Shown here: piece after piece, positions 36,741 through 45,764 of the stretch
Layout: every line of letters starts with the position of its first letter
Position numbering within the stretch: position 1 is the first letter of the stretch
Origin: Paenibacillus sp. 32352
GTDB taxonomy: Bacteria > Bacillota > Bacilli > Paenibacillales > NBRC-103111
Assembly (NCBI RefSeq): GCF_002042965.1
Contig: NZ_MZNT01000012.1
Location: forward strand, 62,001 to 126,000
Length of the DNA: 64,000 bases
Direction: 5' to 3'
Position numbers and translations under genes: made by a program
The notes under the pieces: model-generated
What the model was told of the DNA's origin: nothing
Database searches by the model: none
Seen by the model: only the letters and a program-made list of their open reading frames with translations

Positions 36741-36780
36741 TTTTACCTGAACTTTATCTGAATTTTACCTGAATTTTACC
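36741..36780. promoter_or_regulatory. Four 11-bp direct repeats upstream of the S41 gene
   Basis: TTTTACCTGAA at 36741-36751, CTTTATCTGAA at 36752-36762, TTTTACCTGAA at 36763-36773 and TTTTACC at 36774-36780. The exact 11-bp period is the spacing used by OmpR/PhoP-family response regulators binding in tandem. On the - strand they precede TATGAT at 36699-36694, a possible -10 box for the S41 gene. Confidence 0.6.
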
Positions 36781-36907
36781 TTTCCGAACCGATAGGGGGA
36801 TTGGAATCGGGTGACTGTTGATTGGAATTATTGGGGCAGAGGCTGCTAAAAGGAACGATAAAAAGATAGTTTTTATGAGAAGTAATAATAAATAGGTTGG
36901 TGATGAG

Positions 36908-37297
36908 ATGATTGCTATAGAAGATTTTACTCGTTATGGAAATTGCTTTTTTACATTTATTTATATCGTTGGTAATATACAATATCGTTCAGGTGTCATG
37001 TTTAAAACAGCTTGTTCGGATGAAGATTTTAAAAAAACCTTCCCTATGACTCAAAATACCCTGCTCTGGTTAGAACAAAATATAGAGAGTATCAATATGT
37101 TGGTGGAAAACAATCTACCACCTCAGGCAGATCTTGCAGTATTTAAGGAACAGCAAGTAGTGTCATTTTCTCTTATTATTAATGAAAATCATGACCCACC
37201 AGAAATACATCTTGCATATGGCGGCGATGGCGTGTATCTCACCGCAACGATAATAGATAAGCAATTAGATTTCGTGGGATTGAATGAGTATTCATAG
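36908..37297 (+). CDS. Small protein of unknown function
   Basis: 129 residues, no family recognised. The ATG has only GGTGATGAG before it. The N-terminus is hydrophobic and aromatic (GNCFFTFIYIVGNI), and the C-terminal half is beta-rich and acidic (EIHLAYGGDGVYLTATIID). It is AT-rich and the first of three small unknown genes on the same strand. The size and acidic character fit small immunity proteins, but that is only inference from context. Confidence 0.5.
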   Translation: MIAIEDFTRYGNCFFTFIYIVGNIQYRSGVMFKTACSDEDFKKTFPMTQNTLLWLEQNIESINMLVENNLPPQADLAVFKEQQVVSFSLIINENHDPPEIHLAYGGDGVYLTATIIDKQLDFVGLNEYS

Positions 37298-37387
37298 ATT
37301 CCATAGGGTAAAGTAACTCCGAGCAGTTATGTAACCGTAAGGAAATCGTTAAGATAAAATGGAAGTTTCATGGAGAGGGGATTTTCC

Positions 37388-37777
37388 GTGATTAAGCATA
37401 GTGATATGGAACTTATACAACGAAGGATTGAAGTTGGAGACGCATCCTTGGTTGATAACGAAATCGTCAAAAAGTTTCTTACGTGGCTTCCGAGTTACAA
37501 TTGCGAATCAGCTGCAGAAGGATATTTCTCCATTCTTTCGTCAATTGCGAAATACAAACCCCAAATCATTGAGCCGCTGTTAAAGAAAGCAATCGAACCA
37601 ATATATTTTTTGGGTTATGATAGTTCAAAGGATATTATTGGTTGGGCATCCCATTTCGCCAATAGCTCGAATGTTGCTTATAAACCATCTGAATCAGGAA
37701 GAGTTTGGTTGACTCATGAATTACCTAATTACGAGGAATTCATTGAACGCTGCCTGAAAGAATATATGTCTGAATGA
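37388..37777 (+). CDS. Small acidic protein of unknown function, immunity-like
   Basis: 129 residues from the GTG at 37388, with GGAGAGGGG 9 bases upstream; an in-frame ATG at 37370 lies on that SD. The sequence is helical (NEIVKKFLTWLPSYNCESAA, YEEFIERCLKEYM). No known domain was recognised. AT-rich and beside other small unknown genes. It could be an immunity protein left without its toxin. Confidence 0.5.
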   Translation: MIKHSDMELIQRRIEVGDASLVDNEIVKKFLTWLPSYNCESAAEGYFSILSSIAKYKPQIIEPLLKKAIEPIYFLGYDSSKDIIGWASHFANSSNVAYKPSESGRVWLTHELPNYEEFIERCLKEYMSE

Positions 37778-37954
37778 AATTAAGATTTCATGTGAAGGTT
37801 CTGATTATATACAGATTTGGGGATAGTGGATTACAAGGAACTACAGGAAAGAATGATAAAAACAAAGTAAAAAAATACTGTGTTTTTTGTTGCGCGATAA
37901 ATTTATAAAATGGACATTTCAACGGATGCTAGATAATTAGAACGGAGGGTAAAA

Positions 37955-38362
37955 ATGGAGGATGAAAGTCCATTATACATCACGGGAGCAGCGATTAAAA
38001 GTCTTACAAGTAAATTAGATTTACCTACTCTTGAGCCGATTAGGCAAGATTGGGAACTCGAAATAACTGATTCGTCGAGAGTACTGGAATTTATCATTTT
38101 TTATGAAAAGCATGTCCTTAATGAAAATGAACGGTTCGCACTTATGGCATTGATTATCGCTTCATATGATGACTATTTATCTGGCGGGAATGTACCAGAT
38201 TTTGTATGGACAAAAATTAAATATTTTCTGTTAAAACACTTCGCTATTCATAAAAATAAAATCATTTATTGGGCACTTGAAGAAGAAAATGATATAGAGA
38301 ATTGTTTTGCTATAACTCCATTAATGAGGGAGGTTCTAGAAAATAAAACAACTATTGGCTGA
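37955..38362 (+). CDS. Small helical protein of unknown function
   Basis: 135 residues, ATG with ACGGAGGG upstream. Mostly helical, with phrases RVLEFIIFYEKHVLNENERF and ALMALIIASYDDYLSGG that resemble small cytosolic immunity proteins of toxin clusters. No named family can be assigned. It is followed by a hairpin (AATTGGCT / AGCCAATT) and by the remnant at 38377. Confidence 0.55.
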   Translation: MEDESPLYITGAAIKSLTSKLDLPTLEPIRQDWELEITDSSRVLEFIIFYEKHVLNENERFALMALIIASYDDYLSGGNVPDFVWTKIKYFLLKHFAIHKNKIIYWALEEENDIENCFAITPLMREVLENKTTIG

Positions 38363-38376
38363 ATTGGCTCCATTAA

Positions 38377-38505
38377 GAGAAGCCAATTACCACCTTGTTT
38401 ATTGATGGAATTCATGAGAATTATGATACATTCGATGATGTTGAGCTGTACCAGATAGTTTCCCTTCGATCTCTACTGAATGAAACCCGGCAAGATAGAT
38501 GTTAA
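38377..38505 (+). pseudogene. 3' remnant of an unidentified protein gene
   Basis: A 42-codon frame with no start, opening after a stop and reading convincingly like protein (TLFIDGIHENYDTFDDVELY). It ends at 38505, overlapping the end of the AraC fusion gene on the other strand. Its base composition matches the AT-rich unknown genes before it, so it is probably the tail of a further deleted member. Confidence 0.45.
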
Positions 38506-40142
38506 TTCTTAGACAAGCTGTTAACCAGCTCTTCGGCGATGCATCTTCTTCCCTGGGGGGTCCAACTCATGACAAGCCAATTCGGAATGAGATGGATTTT
38601 CCGATTATGACCGGGCGGATTCAAATCGAATGGTATCGCTTGCGGCGGCTGCGTTCCGGATTCCCCGCTCATGAGGGGAGGAGTATCCAGCTTGATGACG
38701 AATAGGTGATCCGATTCCAGTCTGGGCACCTCTCCCAAAAGCCTCTCATCCCGCATTTTATTCCTCGGTACCCCGGACCCGGGCAGCAGCCCGAGTTCCT
38801 GATAAATCAAGTCGTTCAACGGATGGAGGACCGTCCCTTGAACACGGATCCGCTGCGGCAAAAGTTGAACAACAGCAACGCTGCTGTTATTCCCGGGGGA
38901 TGCCATCAGAAGCCCCTTCGCTTCATTTATACTCACATCCAGTCGAGCCATGCTTTGCTCGGCTTCTTTCTCGCGTCCGACCAGCTCGGCAAGCTGGCGG
39001 TATGTCGCCCGCCAATCCAGCCCATGTTCGATAAACGCCGTTGGAGCAATCCGCTTGAACTCTTCATAGCACGACCGCTGGGCGAAATCCGCGATAATCA
39101 AATCCGGTTTGGCCAGACGCAGCTGCTCCAACTGAGATAATAACTGGCGGCTGTATTCATGGTCGTTCATCCACGGATATCTGTAGCAATCTACTGCAGC
39201 TACCGCCTCCATGCCCATGGAGGAGAGGTTCTCATGAAAGCCGCAACGAGATGCAGTCGCCACTCTCAATCGCTCTCTTTTAATAAAGTGAGAGGGGGAC
39301 AAGCCCACTGTTTCTTTGAAGATGCGGCTGAAATAGTACTCACTTCCGTAACCGACGGCAACGGCTACTTCTTTGATAGAGACGGATGGCGAGAGGAGCT
39401 GCTTGGCCTTCTCAATCCGAAGGCTGTTTAAATAATCGGTAGGCGATTGTCCTGTGGTGCGTTTAAAGCTGCGGCAAAAAGCATTAGGCGTCAGCTTCGC
39501 CAGGCCTGCCAGCGTATTGCGGCTGATCTTTTCCTGAAAATGCTCGTGCATATAGGCTATACATACATCCAAACCAGGATCGGGGGTCCGGTTCGCATGC
39601 TGAAGCGGGGCTGAACGGAGAACCAGCTCAACAAGAGATTGAAGCAGCAGGTTTGAATCGACAGGAGACGACCGCACCAAGGCTGCGTCATCGGAGCTCG
39701 CCGAATCCATCTGGTACTTCCTGCCAAGGGCATACATCTGCTCGATTTTGCGCTCCACCTCTTGGGGATTCTGAAGTGGCTGAGGGCCAGGAGGGAGAAG
39801 GGACGATGGGGAAGTACCGCCGCTTAATGGGGTTAACTCCCATTGTCCCCGCCGCCTCTCTGCCTGCAATGCTTCGAACAGCACCACATAATACACGGAT
39901 TCTTGGCTTGTAACGGACACGTCCAAATGACTGCCTGCAGGCAGGAACCACAGCTGCTGCGGCTGTACAGAATAAGCCGTCCCGTCGATAGCTGCGGTCC
40001 CGCTCCCTTTGGCGATCCAGCAAAGCATGGGCACGGGGAGAGGACTTCGACGCAAGCGAACCGCATGGGCCCGCTCGTATTTTCGCACGGAGGAAAGCAG
40101 ATACATTGTATAGGGTCTCTTATGGTGAATGGATAAGGCCAA
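38502..40142 (-). CDS. AraC regulator fused to a siderophore-binding domain (Btr-like)
   Basis: 546 residues from a TTG start with AGGAG 10 bases upstream. Residues about 20-120 form an AraC cupin-like part. The double helix-turn-helix is at about 195-290 (ISRNTLAGLAKLTPNAFCRS; IKEVAVAVGYGSEYYFSRIF). The C-terminal ~245 residues are a FhuD/BtuF-like binding domain (GMEAVAAVDCYRYPWMNDHE, KPDLIIADFAQRS). This is the layout of B. subtilis Btr, which activates siderophore uptake when its ligand is bound. It is divergent from the ferric-siderophore transporter, with a Fur box between them, so it should be the local activator. Confidence 0.92.
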   Translation of the reverse strand: MALSIHHKRPYTMYLLSSVRKYERAHAVRLRRSPLPVPMLCWIAKGSGTAAIDGTAYSVQPQQLWFLPAGSHLDVSVTSQESVYYVVLFEALQAERRRGQWELTPLSGGTSPSSLLPPGPQPLQNPQEVERKIEQMYALGRKYQMDSASSDDAALVRSSPVDSNLLLQSLVELVLRSAPLQHANRTPDPGLDVCIAYMHEHFQEKISRNTLAGLAKLTPNAFCRSFKRTTGQSPTDYLNSLRIEKAKQLLSPSVSIKEVAVAVGYGSEYYFSRIFKETVGLSPSHFIKRERLRVATASRCGFHENLSSMGMEAVAAVDCYRYPWMNDHEYSRQLLSQLEQLRLAKPDLIIADFAQRSCYEEFKRIAPTAFIEHGLDWRATYRQLAELVGREKEAEQSMARLDVSINEAKGLLMASPGNNSSVAVVQLLPQRIRVQGTVLHPLNDLIYQELGLLPGSGVPRNKMRDERLLGEVPRLESDHLFVIKLDTPPLMSGESGTQPPQAIPFDLNPPGHNRKIHLIPNWLVMSWTPQGRRCIAEELVNSLSKN

Positions 40143-40238
40143 AACACGTCAGCTCCTATCTAAAAGAGGTAGATTTGTACAATAAAACGGATACTTCAGG
40201 ACATGGACGATTCTTCCAGTACGTATTACACTATACCA

Positions 40239-40264
40239 ATAATGATAACAAGAATCATTATCAA
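40239..40264. promoter_or_regulatory. Fur box between the regulator and the transporter
   Basis: AATAATGATAACAAGAATCATTATCA: two TGATAA-type half sites in opposite orientation with an A/T core, close to the Fur consensus. It lies 22 bases before the binding-protein ATG and about 100 bases from the regulator start. Confidence 0.75.
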
Positions 40265-40285
40265 CAAACAAGGGGAGAGAACTTC

Positions 40286-41287
40286 ATGATTCAGAAATAT
40301 CCGCAACGCACATTTTTTACGATGCTGTTTCTGTCGCTGATACTGATCGTTTCTGCATGCGGCTCTACAACAGCGAACACACCTGCTGCAGACAGTGCCA
40401 CCAAAACGGTAGGGCAAGCAGGCGGTCAGCAGCCTGATGCCAGTGCACCCTACACCGTAAAGCATGCGATGGGGGAAACCACGGTAAAAGGAACGCCAAA
40501 GAGAGTGGTCGTACTGGTTAATGATGCGGTGGAAGCATCGCTGGCGCTAGGCTTTAAGCCCGTCGGTATGGTCAAAGCCTGGGGTGTGCAGCCGTACTAC
40601 GATCATTTAAAGAGTCAGCTCGAGGGAGTGCAGATCGTAGGGGATGAGAATCAGCCAAACCTGGAAGCTATAGCTGCCTTGAAGCCGGATTTGATTATAG
40701 GCAACAAGCTTCGTCAGGAAAAAGTATACGACCAGCTAACAAGTATCGCGCCGACCATTTTCTCCGAGCGGACGAATTCGGATGCGCTGATCAATTTCAA
40801 AATATATGCGGAAGCATTGAACAAGAAGGCTGAAGGCGATAAGCAGCTTGCTGATTTTGATAATAAGATCAAGGATCTGCGTGCGAAGCTGGGTGATAAA
40901 ATCAACACCAAAATTTCGCTTGTCCGGTTCTATATTGGTGATAAAGTGCGCATCTATTATAACGATACGTTTGCAGGCGGTATTTTGAAGCAAGTGGGTC
41001 TGAAGCGTCCAGAAATTCAAGATAAGCCTACATTCGCCGACATTATCGGCAAAGAGCGCATACCGGATTTGGAAGGGGACATCTTATTCTACTTTACACT
41101 GGAAGACGAGAAGGGAGAAACAACCAAAACCGAAAAAGCATGGCAGGAAGAAACATTGTGGAAAAACCTGGATGTCGTTAAAAAAGGTAAAGCGTTTAAA
41201 GTGAACGATGGGATTTGGAATTCCTCCGGCGGCATCATTTCAGCAAACTTACTGTTGGATGATCTGGCGAAATATATATTGAATTAA
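40286..41287 (+). CDS. Ferric-siderophore-binding lipoprotein (FhuD/SirA-like)
   Basis: 333 residues from the ATG at 40286 behind AGGGGAGAG; the frame is open much further upstream but through the promoter. Lipobox LILIVSACG. The binding-protein fold is clear: GETTVKGTPKRVVVLVND, then EASLALGFKPVGM, then NLEAIAALKPDLIIGNKLRQ. Such proteins capture ferric siderophores outside the membrane and hand them to FecCD permeases. It is first gene of the importer operon under Fur and probably the AraC fusion regulator. The likely ligand is the product of the NIS operon downstream. Confidence 0.94.
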   Translation: MIQKYPQRTFFTMLFLSLILIVSACGSTTANTPAADSATKTVGQAGGQQPDASAPYTVKHAMGETTVKGTPKRVVVLVNDAVEASLALGFKPVGMVKAWGVQPYYDHLKSQLEGVQIVGDENQPNLEAIAALKPDLIIGNKLRQEKVYDQLTSIAPTIFSERTNSDALINFKIYAEALNKKAEGDKQLADFDNKIKDLRAKLGDKINTKISLVRFYIGDKVRIYYNDTFAGGILKQVGLKRPEIQDKPTFADIIGKERIPDLEGDILFYFTLEDEKGETTKTEKAWQEETLWKNLDVVKKGKAFKVNDGIWNSSGGIISANLLLDDLAKYILN

Positions 41288-41364
41288 TGCAGCTTACCCG
41301 CATCCGGAAACGGATTCCTATGCGGGTTTCTAGCTTTTCATTTTATAAAGAAGGGTTTCGTAGG

Positions 41365-42369
41365 ATGATACTTCAAAGTACAGGATCCAAAATGATAGGA
41401 ATCGTTGTGAGTTTACTACTCCTCGTCGTGCTATTTGCGGCAAGCATTGTATACGGTTATGCGGATACGACTTGGTCCATGGTTTGGCGAGCGTTCCAGC
41501 AGGCTGATGGATCGAACGCTCAGGTCATTATTCGGGATATTCGTGTGCCTCGCGCTATCGTTGCTTTATTGGTCGGTGCGGCATTAGCGGTGTCCGGGGC
41601 GATGATGCAGGCGCTGACCCGCAATCCGATGGCTTCTCCCGGTATACTGGGCGTGAATGCAGGCGCTGGTTTTTTTGTCGTTATGGGCGTGACGTTCTTG
41701 TCGTTATCCAGCCAAGGGGAGCTGATCTGGTTCGCCTTAACAGGAGCGGCTGTCGCGGCTGTATCGGTGTATACGGTCAGTTCGGTGGGGCGCGAAGGTA
41801 TCACGCCACTCAAGCTCACGTTGGCCGGAGCGACCATGGCCGCCCTGTTCTCTTCGTTTACGTCAGCAATGCTAATCTCGGATGAGAAGACGCTGGACAG
41901 CGTCTTTTTCTGGCTGGCCGGCTCCGTAGAGGGGAGGAAGATGGAGCAGATCCTCACGATGCTTCCGTTTTGCCTAATCGGGCTGTTAAGTGCATTCCTG
42001 CTAAGCAAAGCCATGAATGTGATAGCAGTAGGGGAAGAGGTAGCTACCGGTCTTGGTCAAAATACGTTTCGCGTGAAGCTGGTTTCCTTGCTGGTCATCG
42101 TACTCCTGGCAGGAGGAGCGGTTTCATTGGCGGGACCGATCGGCTTTGTCGGACTCGTCATCCCGCATTTGGTGCGAGGGCTGGTTGGTAACGACTACCG
42201 CTTCGTTCTCCCGTATTGTGCCATTCTTGGTTCGGTGCTCCTGCTTGCGGCGGATGTCGGTGCGCGATTCATTGCTTTTCCCAAGGAAGTACCTGTCGGT
42301 GTCATGACAGCTATTGTTGGAGCTCCCTTCTTTATTCATCTGGCCCGAAAGGAGCTGTTAACTAAATGA
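41365..42369 (+). CDS. FecCD-family iron-siderophore permease, first subunit
   Basis: 334 residues from the ATG at 41365 (AGAAGGG 9 bases upstream), the usual length for FecCD proteins. An in-frame ATG at 41287 overlaps the previous stop but has no SD. Typical phrases are RVPRAIVALLVGAALAVSGA, MMQALTRNPMASPGILGVNA and GPIGFVGLVIPHLVR. About ten membrane spans. It forms a heterodimer with the next permease, whose ATG overlaps its stop (ATGA). Confidence 0.94.
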   Translation: MILQSTGSKMIGIVVSLLLLVVLFAASIVYGYADTTWSMVWRAFQQADGSNAQVIIRDIRVPRAIVALLVGAALAVSGAMMQALTRNPMASPGILGVNAGAGFFVVMGVTFLSLSSQGELIWFALTGAAVAAVSVYTVSSVGREGITPLKLTLAGATMAALFSSFTSAMLISDEKTLDSVFFWLAGSVEGRKMEQILTMLPFCLIGLLSAFLLSKAMNVIAVGEEVATGLGQNTFRVKLVSLLVIVLLAGGAVSLAGPIGFVGLVIPHLVRGLVGNDYRFVLPYCAILGSVLLLAADVGARFIAFPKEVPVGVMTAIVGAPFFIHLARKELLTK

Positions 42370-43421
42370 GCAGCCGGTATGCTACGATTCGATGGCCGCG
42401 GCCAAAGCTATCCTTTATTTTTGAGAAAAAAAGCGGCTGGATGTCCTTACTCCTGCTTCTTGTGCTAGCATTGCTTGCTGTCTTTAGCGTAGGCATAGGC
42501 ACGCTCTATATCTCACCGCTGCGGACGATCCAAGTCATGCTCGGGATGGGCACGGGCACGATGGAAGCGAACATCATTCTGAACTTTCGACTGCCGAGGA
42601 TTTTGCTGGCTGGAATGGCAGGGATGGCGTTAGCCCTGGCTGGCACCATTCTGCAAGCGGTCGTCCGCAACCCGCTGGCCTCTCCCGACGTGATTGGCGT
42701 CACCAGCGGGGCGGCGATGATGGCGGTACTCTATTTGGCAGTTTTTCAGGTCAAGACGAGTATTGTCTGGATGCCGCTATTTGCTTTTGCCGGTGCGGCT
42801 GTGGTATCGGCGATTATTTATTTTGGAGCCTGGAAAAAGGGCGTATCACCGCTGCGCATGATTCTGGTCGGATTGGGTGTGAGCGCGCTGCTTGAAGCGC
42901 TTAAGACACTTTTTCTCGTATTCAGTCCGATATTTGTCACGAGTCAGGCAAAAATTTGGATCACAGGAACCGTGTATGGCGCCACCTGGACCTCCGTGAA
43001 GTTCTTCGCTCCCTGGCTCTTGCTGTTCATTCCGCTGTTGTTTGTTCTGGCAGGCCGGATGAACATCCAAGTTCTCGGCAATGAGCTGCCGGTTGTGCTG
43101 GGAGGCCGAATCCAGCTGCAGCGATTCGCGCTCCTCGTGACGGCCGCGGCTCTGTCGGGCTCTGCCGTTGCTTTTGTCGGTGGAATCGGCTTTGTTGGGC
43201 TGATGGCGCCGCATCTGTCCCGCAAGCTGGTAGGTGGCTCTCACGGCCTTCTCTTGATTTGCTCGGCTATCGTCGGAGCTATACTGCTGATTGCCGCCGA
43301 TCTTATCGGTCGCACGGTGTTTGCGCCTCGCGACGTACCTGCTGGGGTGTTCACGGCCGTGATCGGCGCGCCCTTGCTTTTGTACCTGCTGATCAAGACA
43401 AAGAAAAAACAGACGGAATAG
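42366..43421 (+). CDS. FecCD-family iron-siderophore permease, second subunit
   Basis: 351 residues. FecCD signatures: RLPRILLAGMAGMALALAGT, ILQAVVRNPLASPDVIGVTS and GGIGFVGLMAPHLSRKLVGG. Start overlaps the first permease stop, so translation is coupled. About ten membrane spans. Followed 20 bases later by the ATPase gene. Confidence 0.94.
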   Translation: MSSRYATIRWPRPKLSFIFEKKSGWMSLLLLLVLALLAVFSVGIGTLYISPLRTIQVMLGMGTGTMEANIILNFRLPRILLAGMAGMALALAGTILQAVVRNPLASPDVIGVTSGAAMMAVLYLAVFQVKTSIVWMPLFAFAGAAVVSAIIYFGAWKKGVSPLRMILVGLGVSALLEALKTLFLVFSPIFVTSQAKIWITGTVYGATWTSVKFFAPWLLLFIPLLFVLAGRMNIQVLGNELPVVLGGRIQLQRFALLVTAAALSGSAVAFVGGIGFVGLMAPHLSRKLVGGSHGLLLICSAIVGAILLIAADLIGRTVFAPRDVPAGVFTAVIGAPLLLYLLIKTKKKQTE

Positions 43422-43441
43422 AAAGGGGATATGCATCCATT

Positions 43442-44284
43442 ATGAATAAGCTTGCCGCTCAATCGTTATCGCTTTCTTATGGCGCTGCGCTCATTATCGA
43501 TCAGCTTGATTTGCAAATTCCGCAAGGAAAAATCAGCATCTTGATCGGAAGTAACGGGTGCGGGAAATCGACGCTGCTCCGTTCCTTCGCCCGCCTGCTG
43601 AAGCCTGAGCAGGGCGCTATACTGCTCAATGGCCGGGGCATTTCCCAGATGTCTACCAAGGAGATCGCCAGGCAAATGGCGGTTTTACCGCAGGGACCTG
43701 TGTTGCCCGAGGCATTAACTGTGCTGCAGTTAGTTCGGCTTGGCCGTTATCCGCACCAGAAGCTGTTCCAGCAATGGTCGGAGGAGGATGAGCGCCAAGT
43801 GGACAAAGCACTTCGGATGACGCATCTGGAGTCGCTGCAGGACCGGGCGGTTGACTCCCTCTCGGGAGGGCAGCGGCAGCGGGCCTGGATCGCTATGACG
43901 CTGGCGCAAAATACGGAGGTGCTGCTGTTGGACGAACCGACCACCTATCTGGATATGGCGCATCAAGTGGAGATCTTGGATCTGCTGTACGATCTTAATC
44001 AGGAAGAGCAGCGAACGATCGTCATGGTGCTCCACGACTTGAACCTCGCCTGCCGGTATGCGCATCATATCGTTGCTGTACATAACAAAGGAATCCATTC
44101 GCAAGGGCTGCCGGAGGAGATTATGACGAAGCAGATGATTAAGGACGTATTCGGCATGGATTGCGAGATCGGCACGGATCCTCTTTTTGGTACGCCTGTA
44201 TGTGTTCCGCATGGCAAAGGCCGAAAGATCATTGCCCGGCATGACTTTAAGGCAAAACAGGAATTGCGTACGGCACAAGGATGA
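43442..44284 (+). CDS. Iron-siderophore ABC transporter ATPase (FecE/FhuC-like)
   Basis: 280 residues from the ATG at 43442, with AAAGGGG 12 bases upstream. Walker A is IGSNGCGKST near 35, the signature [18 protein letters not shown] near 140, Walker B VLLLDEPTTYLDMAHQ, and the H-loop VLHDLNLACRYAHH. It completes a full importer with its own ATPase. In S. aureus the staphyloferrin B importer SirABC borrows FhuC instead, so the organisation here is more self-sufficient. Confidence 0.95.
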   Translation: MNKLAAQSLSLSYGAALIIDQLDLQIPQGKISILIGSNGCGKSTLLRSFARLLKPEQGAILLNGRGISQMSTKEIARQMAVLPQGPVLPEALTVLQLVRLGRYPHQKLFQQWSEEDERQVDKALRMTHLESLQDRAVDSLSGGQRQRAWIAMTLAQNTEVLLLDEPTTYLDMAHQVEILDLLYDLNQEEQRTIVMVLHDLNLACRYAHHIVAVHNKGIHSQGLPEEIMTKQMIKDVFGMDCEIGTDPLFGTPVCVPHGKGRKIIARHDFKAKQELRTAQG

Positions 44285-44427
44285 AGGGGACATGAAAAGG
44301 ATGTCTGTCCCCGGGCACGTTGCCTGCGGAGGGACGCGTACTCCGATTGGATAATCCAAAACTATACGATTAGAGCATACTCGTCCCACATTAACCATGA
44401 TAAGATAATTCACGGGGAGGGATAAAA

Positions 44428-44463
44428 ATGATAATCATTATCAATGTAGAGGGGGCGGGGTGA
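44428..44463 (+). promoter_or_regulatory. Perfect Fur box overlapping an 11-codon upstream frame
   Basis: TGATAATCATTATCA at 44429-44443 is a perfect 7-1-7 Fur palindrome upstream of the MFS gene. The same bases are preceded by GGGGAGGGATAAAA and an ATG at 44428, giving a frame MIIIINVEGAG that stops at 44463. The coding reading may be accidental because the Fur box itself supplies the codons. Confidence 0.85.
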
Positions 44464-44497
44464 CGAAGGACAGCTGCCTTAAGCAGTTTCCAGTGAT

Positions 44498-45751
44498 ATG
44501 ACCAATTCGTTGCGATGCAATTTTGGATTGCTATGGGGCAGCCATTTTTTGTCTGTTTTAAGCTCGATGGTGATTGCTCCTTTAATGCCGTTCTATATGG
44601 AGCAGTTAGGCGCAGGTGACCAGGCCGCGGTTTTGCTGTGGAGCGGCTTGGGCTTGACGGCTCCTGCAGTATCGGCCGCATTGACGGCCCCGTTATGGGG
44701 CAGGCTTGGCGACATCACCAGCCGCAAATGGATGGTGATTCGGGCACTGGGAGCCTCCGCCTGCGTACTGGCAGCGATGGGCTTGGCCAACACACCGTTT
44801 CAGCTGTTTCTTCTCCGTTTTCTTCAAGGGGCCTTAGGAGGGGTTGTCGATGCCGTAGGAGCTTTCGCAGCCTCCCAAGCAGGCAAAGAGGAACAGGGGA
44901 AGGCACGCGGGAAGTTGGAGGGAGCTCTTGCTGCTGGCTCAATGCTCGGACCGTTGCTCGGGGGGGGGCTGATGGGCGCCATCGGGTTCCGTTATATCCT
45001 GCACTCCTTAGCCATCCTGCTAGCACTATGGACGATACTATGCGCGTTTTGGTTGAAGGAGAGGCAGTCGGAGAAAAGAACAGCTGCCGTGACACAAACC
45101 GGCATAACAGCCCCATTGCGAGGGCTGCTTCATAAACGTGAGCTGCGTCTGTTTCTCTTGGCAGGAATCACAGCTAACTTCGGCATCTTCGGGCTGCTCC
45201 CCGTTCTGCCGCTGCATCTGAAGCCTTATATCGGCACATCAGCTCAGACGGCCGTATGGGTAGGTATTTTACAAGCCGTACTTTGGGCTGCCGTATGGCT
45301 CACCTCTTCCTGGTGGGGGCGTCGTAACGATGTAAGCCCGGTTCATCGCAATTATGCCCTCGCCGCTGCATTATGCGGAGTCGCGATTGTCCTTCAAGCG
45401 TTAGCACCGGGAATGGAATGGCTAGTGTCCACCCGGGTTGTGCAAGGAGCGGCCTCCAGCGCGCTTGTACAATCGGTTTTTCTCGTAGTCACAAGATCTG
45501 CGCCGGAGGGGGAGCTGGGAACGAGATTAGGTTTTACGCGCAGTATTTTATTTACAGGACAAATCGCAGGTCCTATGACTAGCGGTCTACTGGGAACCAT
45601 GTTGACCACCTCCGGTTTGTTCGTTTTGCACGGAGCTGCTATCGCCGCAGGTGGCCTGCTGGTCGGGCTGTTCGCTTCCCCGAAGCTTGCACGGCGCGGA
45701 GTAGAAGATATTCCGGGCTGCGGTCACCGCCCTCTGCCCAACGAAAAGTAA
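44498..45751 (+). CDS. MFS efflux transporter, probable siderophore exporter (SbnD-like role)
   Basis: 417 residues with twelve membrane spans. The MFS loop motif appears as APLWGRLGDITSRKWMVIRA after span 2, and LGFTRSILFTGQIAGPMTSG in the second half. There is no good SD before the ATG at 44498, so a slightly different start or coupling to the short frame upstream is possible. It has its own Fur box and lies between the importer and biosynthesis genes. In S. aureus sbnD encodes an MFS exporter of staphyloferrin B; the same role is inferred here. Confidence 0.87.
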   Translation: MTNSLRCNFGLLWGSHFLSVLSSMVIAPLMPFYMEQLGAGDQAAVLLWSGLGLTAPAVSAALTAPLWGRLGDITSRKWMVIRALGASACVLAAMGLANTPFQLFLLRFLQGALGGVVDAVGAFAASQAGKEEQGKARGKLEGALAAGSMLGPLLGGGLMGAIGFRYILHSLAILLALWTILCAFWLKERQSEKRTAAVTQTGITAPLRGLLHKRELRLFLLAGITANFGIFGLLPVLPLHLKPYIGTSAQTAVWVGILQAVLWAAVWLTSSWWGRRNDVSPVHRNYALAAALCGVAIVLQALAPGMEWLVSTRVVQGAASSALVQSVFLVVTRSAPEGELGTRLGFTRSILFTGQIAGPMTSGLLGTMLTTSGLFVLHGAAIAAGGLLVGLFASPKLARRGVEDIPGCGHRPLPNEK

Positions 45752-45764
45752 AGGAGCCAAACGA

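Noticed and set aside
36903-36982. ApbE-like or peptidase partner for the small gene at 36908
   Set aside because: No shared promoter or domain; adjacency to the protease is divergent and probably accidental.
43730-44413. 227-codon - strand frame opposite the FecE-like ATPase
   Set aside because: Antisense shadow of a gene with intact Walker motifs; no start signal.
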